From: Arthrinium phaeospermum
Lineage: Eukaryota; Ascomycota; Sordariomycetes; Amphisphaeriales; Apiosporaceae
Assembly: GCA_006503535.1 (NCBI GenBank)
Contig: QYRS01000008.1
Coordinates: 62,001 to 126,000 of the forward strand
Reading direction: 5' to 3'
Length of the DNA stretch: 64,000 bases
This document shows, in pieces, positions 61,268 through 64,000 of this stretch (positions are counted from its first letter, which is position 1; every line of letters begins with the position of its first letter). A program made the translations under genes and the position numbers. Under the pieces are notes generated by a model. It ran no database searches. It saw only the letters and a program-made list of their open reading frames with translations, and was not told the origin of the DNA.

Positions 61268-63547
61268 TCACTTCAATGAGCGGCTTCCGAACTTCTTGGC
61301 CCACCTGGCATCGAATGGGTGTAACTCGACGGCGCTGGGGCCGGCATGTCTCTTCTTCTTGGACGACGTGGAATGCGCCGCGGTGAGATTGCCACAGTCG
61401 GGCCGCTTCAGCTTGGTGTTGAACGTGTCGACGGCCCAGATCAGCACTCCGTTGGTCCAGCCAAAGCCCTCGACCACCTCGTACTCGCCGCCACTGCCGA
61501 CGGCGTTGGTGGAGTTGTCGCCGTACTTTTCGAACATGATGCCCTGGTCGGACGGGCTCAGCCCTTGCAGCTGTGGCGTCTCCGAGGTGGATCCTCCGGT
61601 AGCCCGCCACGTGCAGAAGGTGCTGTCCAGGTAGCGCTGGGCCAGTCCCAATGCCAGATCCTGGGTTCCGAGATAGTCTGGGTCGTCCTCCCCGAAGGTC
61701 GCCGGCGTGTTGAGCAAGCCTTGCATCAGCACGTACATGAGCGGCGGCCAGACGTTGGGCTGGTCCCACTGCTGGCCCGTCACGATATTCGTGGCCGGGA
61801 TGGCCCCGGCCTCTCGGGCGAGAAAGTCGACGACTCTCTGGTATGCGATCCGCACGGCCAGCGGATTGCTCTTGAGCTGTCGGGGTGCCGCGCCAAGCCA
61901 GAAGGGGTAGAACTGCCCGACGTTGAAGTAGACTTGGTGGCCCTCGGGGGCGTCTCCCTTCTGTGAAGCCGTGGCGTCCTTGTCTGCAGGTACGAACTGG
62001 TTCTGGGCGCTCGAGGTCAGGTTGTAGTCGAAGTACGAGTTGTACTTGGCGCTCCACATGAGCGTGTACATGGCGGCAGAGCGCTTCTCGGCCGTTGCCG
62101 TGAACCAGGCCGCGCCGGTCTCGTTCCCTGCCGCCTTCAAATACTCTGCAATGGTGACTTCGTTGGCGTAGATTATAGAGTTCAGATCCACGGGGACAAC
62201 ATTGGCCGTGTTCAGCGACCGCAATGGAAAGTACACGTCATCAGCCGCATCCAGTGGGTTCTTCAGCCAGCGCGTCGTGTAGTCCCAGCCGGATTCCGCG
62301 CCACTTGCCAAGTTTGCATATAACTCTGCTTTTTCGGAGCCACTCAAGGCATGGGTTTCGGGATAGATGATGCCCGAGGCGGCGTAGTATGAGCGGTTAT
62401 TGGCCGTGACGTAGTCTTCCTTGTAGGACTCGGGCCTGGGCTCCGTGTTCTCCACGCCATAGTGATTCAGCGTGTAGGTTTGACCACCGGCTTGGATCTC
62501 GACTGAGCGGTTCTGTGTCCAGAAGCTGTGCTCTTTCACCAGCAGGGGTACTGCGCGTTCCAAGATGCTGGTGTCGTTGGTATACTCGACGTAAGACTTC
62601 ACCATCTGTGGGAGGACTGGTGGCTGCGACCTGTTGAGGTAGTATATCCTGGCACCATTGGGCACGAATCCAAACTCGTCAACTAGATCCAAAAAGTTCT
62701 CAATCACGTTCCTAGCAGGGCGAGGTATCAGTATGACTAATAGTGTACAGACTCCGATCATGGTCAGGTTAGGAGACTGACTTGGATATTTCGGTAAAGC
62801 TCCCGCCTGTCCGTAGCAGTCCTTGCAGGATCCAGTAGGAATCCCAGTAGTACGGCTCTCTGAAACGTCCGCCGGCCTGGAGGAAGTCAGCACAGTTCAG
62901 AGGACAGCCCCGGTCAAACGAGTAAAGCTTGCTCGGGTTGAGACGATGGGGACGGGGTGGCGAGCACTCACAACTACGAAGGTCCTCTTGAGGGAATGAA
63001 GCTGTCGACACAGTCAGGGCAGTTGTTGGCCCCGACGTACTCTCTTGTCAGGTCAGGCCAGATCTCGATGACTTTCTGTGTGAACTCCCTGATGACTGTG
63101 TCATTGACCTTCTCCAGGAAGCCGGCATCCGTCGACAGCTGGTCCCTGGGGACGTCCCGAAGTTCGGAGCCGGCCTGGCCGAAGTAGGTCGAGAGAAAGT
63201 CATTGAGTTCAGTATTGTTGCTCAATGGCTTGGACAGGTTGCTGAAAGCGGCCACGACTTCATGTAAGGGCCGGAGAGTAGGACTAGTCGCCGTAGGTTA
63301 GGACACACGACCTTGCATCTCTTCGAGGGGGATGGGTGGGGGGGGGGGGTGGGGGTGCTTACAGATCGACAAAGGTCTTGGAGTCGGAAAACGGACTGGC
63401 CAGCTGGATGGCCTTGAGGATGTCGCCATGGCAGTACAAGGTCGAGTTGCATGGTGCTATAGTAGAGCCATTCTGGTAGAGGCCTGAGACTAAGGCCGGC
63501 GCCAGGGCTACGATGGCAGCCGCCGTAGCTAGTCGTAGACGTAGCAT
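61268..63547 (-). CDS. secreted trehalase, GH37, with a single-base frame break
   Basis: Hydrolyses trehalose to two glucose. Exons are 63547-63363, 63283-62972, 62876-62782 and 62711-61268. A signal peptide is visible (MLRLRLATAAAIVALAPALVSG), so it should be secreted. GH37 signatures: SPFSDSKTFVDL, VAGGRFREPYYWDSYW, NGARIYYLNRSQPPVLPQM, WFTATAEKRSAAMYTLMWSA, GQQWDQPNVWPPLMY and GEYEVVEGFGWTNGVLIWAVD. The frame in exon 2 breaks at about 62992-62994: VDSFIP is in one frame and RTFVV|AGGRF in the next, and one added base in the C run would restore it and make the total a whole number of codons (679). The tail is basic (STSSKKKRHAG). Fungal intracellular neutral trehalase (Nth1) has a Ca-binding N-terminus; that is absent here. 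Could be a real frameshift or a sequencing slip. Confidence 0.85.
62990..62996 (-). other. likely -1 frame break in trehalase
   Basis: On the minus strand the run ATTCCCTCAAG should read with one more base to join SFIP to LKRTFVVAGGRF. All other exon phases are consistent, so the missing base is localised here. Confidence 0.65.
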
Positions 63548-64000
63548 GGCATAGGAAGGCGGAAGCGGGATGCGTGTAGGTTGGCCTCGGTAGGTATTGG
63601 AATCACAGACAGGGAGATCGTTTCGAAGGTATCGGGAAATGTATATTTCTATAGTACCCTCGTTTGAGGTCAGGTTGGGGGTTTATGTAGTAGTTAGTAG
63701 CACAGGGAGGCGACACATGGTGGTGATGGCACAGCCAGCCGTACTGGCCGACCCAACTTGGTCACGGATCTGCCGAGTAGCGACGCTCACTAGTGGGGTA
63801 ATGTGACGATGGATGGTGCATGGCGCTGCTTGTACGCCTGCATCGGGCTGGCCCAGTGCTGCAGTCGGCCTGCATCCGTATTGGAAGTCAGATGGCTGGG
63901 CGACATGGAAAGGCTAGATGATGGCCTATGTACTTGACCCATTGCGCTGGGAGCCTGACCAGGATTTGCGGCGCCGTCCACTGTTAGTAACCTACAGTAC
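63548..64000. other. upstream region of trehalase
   Basis: Contains the presumed trehalase promoter and leader; no second gene is seen before the window ends. The first intron of the gene (63284-63362) carries a long G/C homopolymer run. Confidence 0.5.

Noticed and set aside
61346..61966. 206-residue plus-strand frame over trehalase exon 4
   Set aside because: It is a shadow of the GH37 coding exon; the reverse strand has all GH37 signatures.

Overview
This window is nuclear DNA of a filamentous ascomycete (Pezizomycotina; gene content and style fit Sordariomycetes, probably Hypocreales, but the sequence alone does not name a species). The signs are many short introns (about 46-115 bp) with fungal donor, CTAAC/CTGAC branch and AG signals, genes on both strands at roughly one per 2.4 kb, GC-rich coding sequence, and gene families typical of this group (DUF1765, fungal NCS1 permease, WGR-type PARP, MTD1-type dehydrogenase, secreted GH37 trehalase). 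There are no bacterial operons, CRISPR arrays, rRNA/tRNA genes or intact transposons. I find 25 genes, two of them with a single-base-scale frame break, and one cytochrome P450 relic. Every multi-exon model except the two broken ones sums to a whole number of codons.

Layout. 1-6.3 kb: 3' part of a DUF1765 protein, a membrane-anchored glutaredoxin, a small conserved-looking protein and an F-box-like protein. 6.5-17 kb: an intracellular GH2 beta-galactosidase, an RBR ubiquitin ligase, an F-box/LRR-like protein and cystathionine gamma-lyase. 18.8-31.3 kb: a secreted alpha/beta hydrolase, an NCS1 transporter, a PARP, a second F-box/LRR-like protein, a decayed P450 and the histone chaperone SPT2. 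33-47.9 kb is a dense block of housekeeping genes: ribosomal stalk protein P2, spindle checkpoint kinase MPS1, mitochondrial ribosomal protein bL21m, 60S biogenesis factor NSA2 (11 exons), a NUFIP1-type CCCH protein, RNA polymerase III subunit RPC25, ER membrane complex subunit EMC3 and signal peptidase subunit SPC2. 48.4-64 kb: iron-sulfur targeting factor MMS19, methylenetetrahydrofolate dehydrogenase MTD1, a very large protein joining a nucleotidyltransferase-like N-terminus to ankyrin repeats (about 1803 residues, 10 exons), and a secreted trehalase.

How they relate. Genes are transcribed singly. Several neighbours are divergent with a short shared upstream region (bL21m/NSA2, NUFIP1-like/RPC25, EMC3/SPC2, MMS19/MTD1), and three of these pairs join genes of related cell biology. 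The features most worth a second look are the nucleotidyltransferase-ankyrin protein, the micro-exons of NSA2, three GC-AG introns within 17 kb, the P450 relic, and the frame breaks in trehalase and MMS19. Intergenic DNA is rich in short tandem repeats (TG/CA, GTAG/CTAC, GGAAG types) and otherwise shows no recognisable genes.
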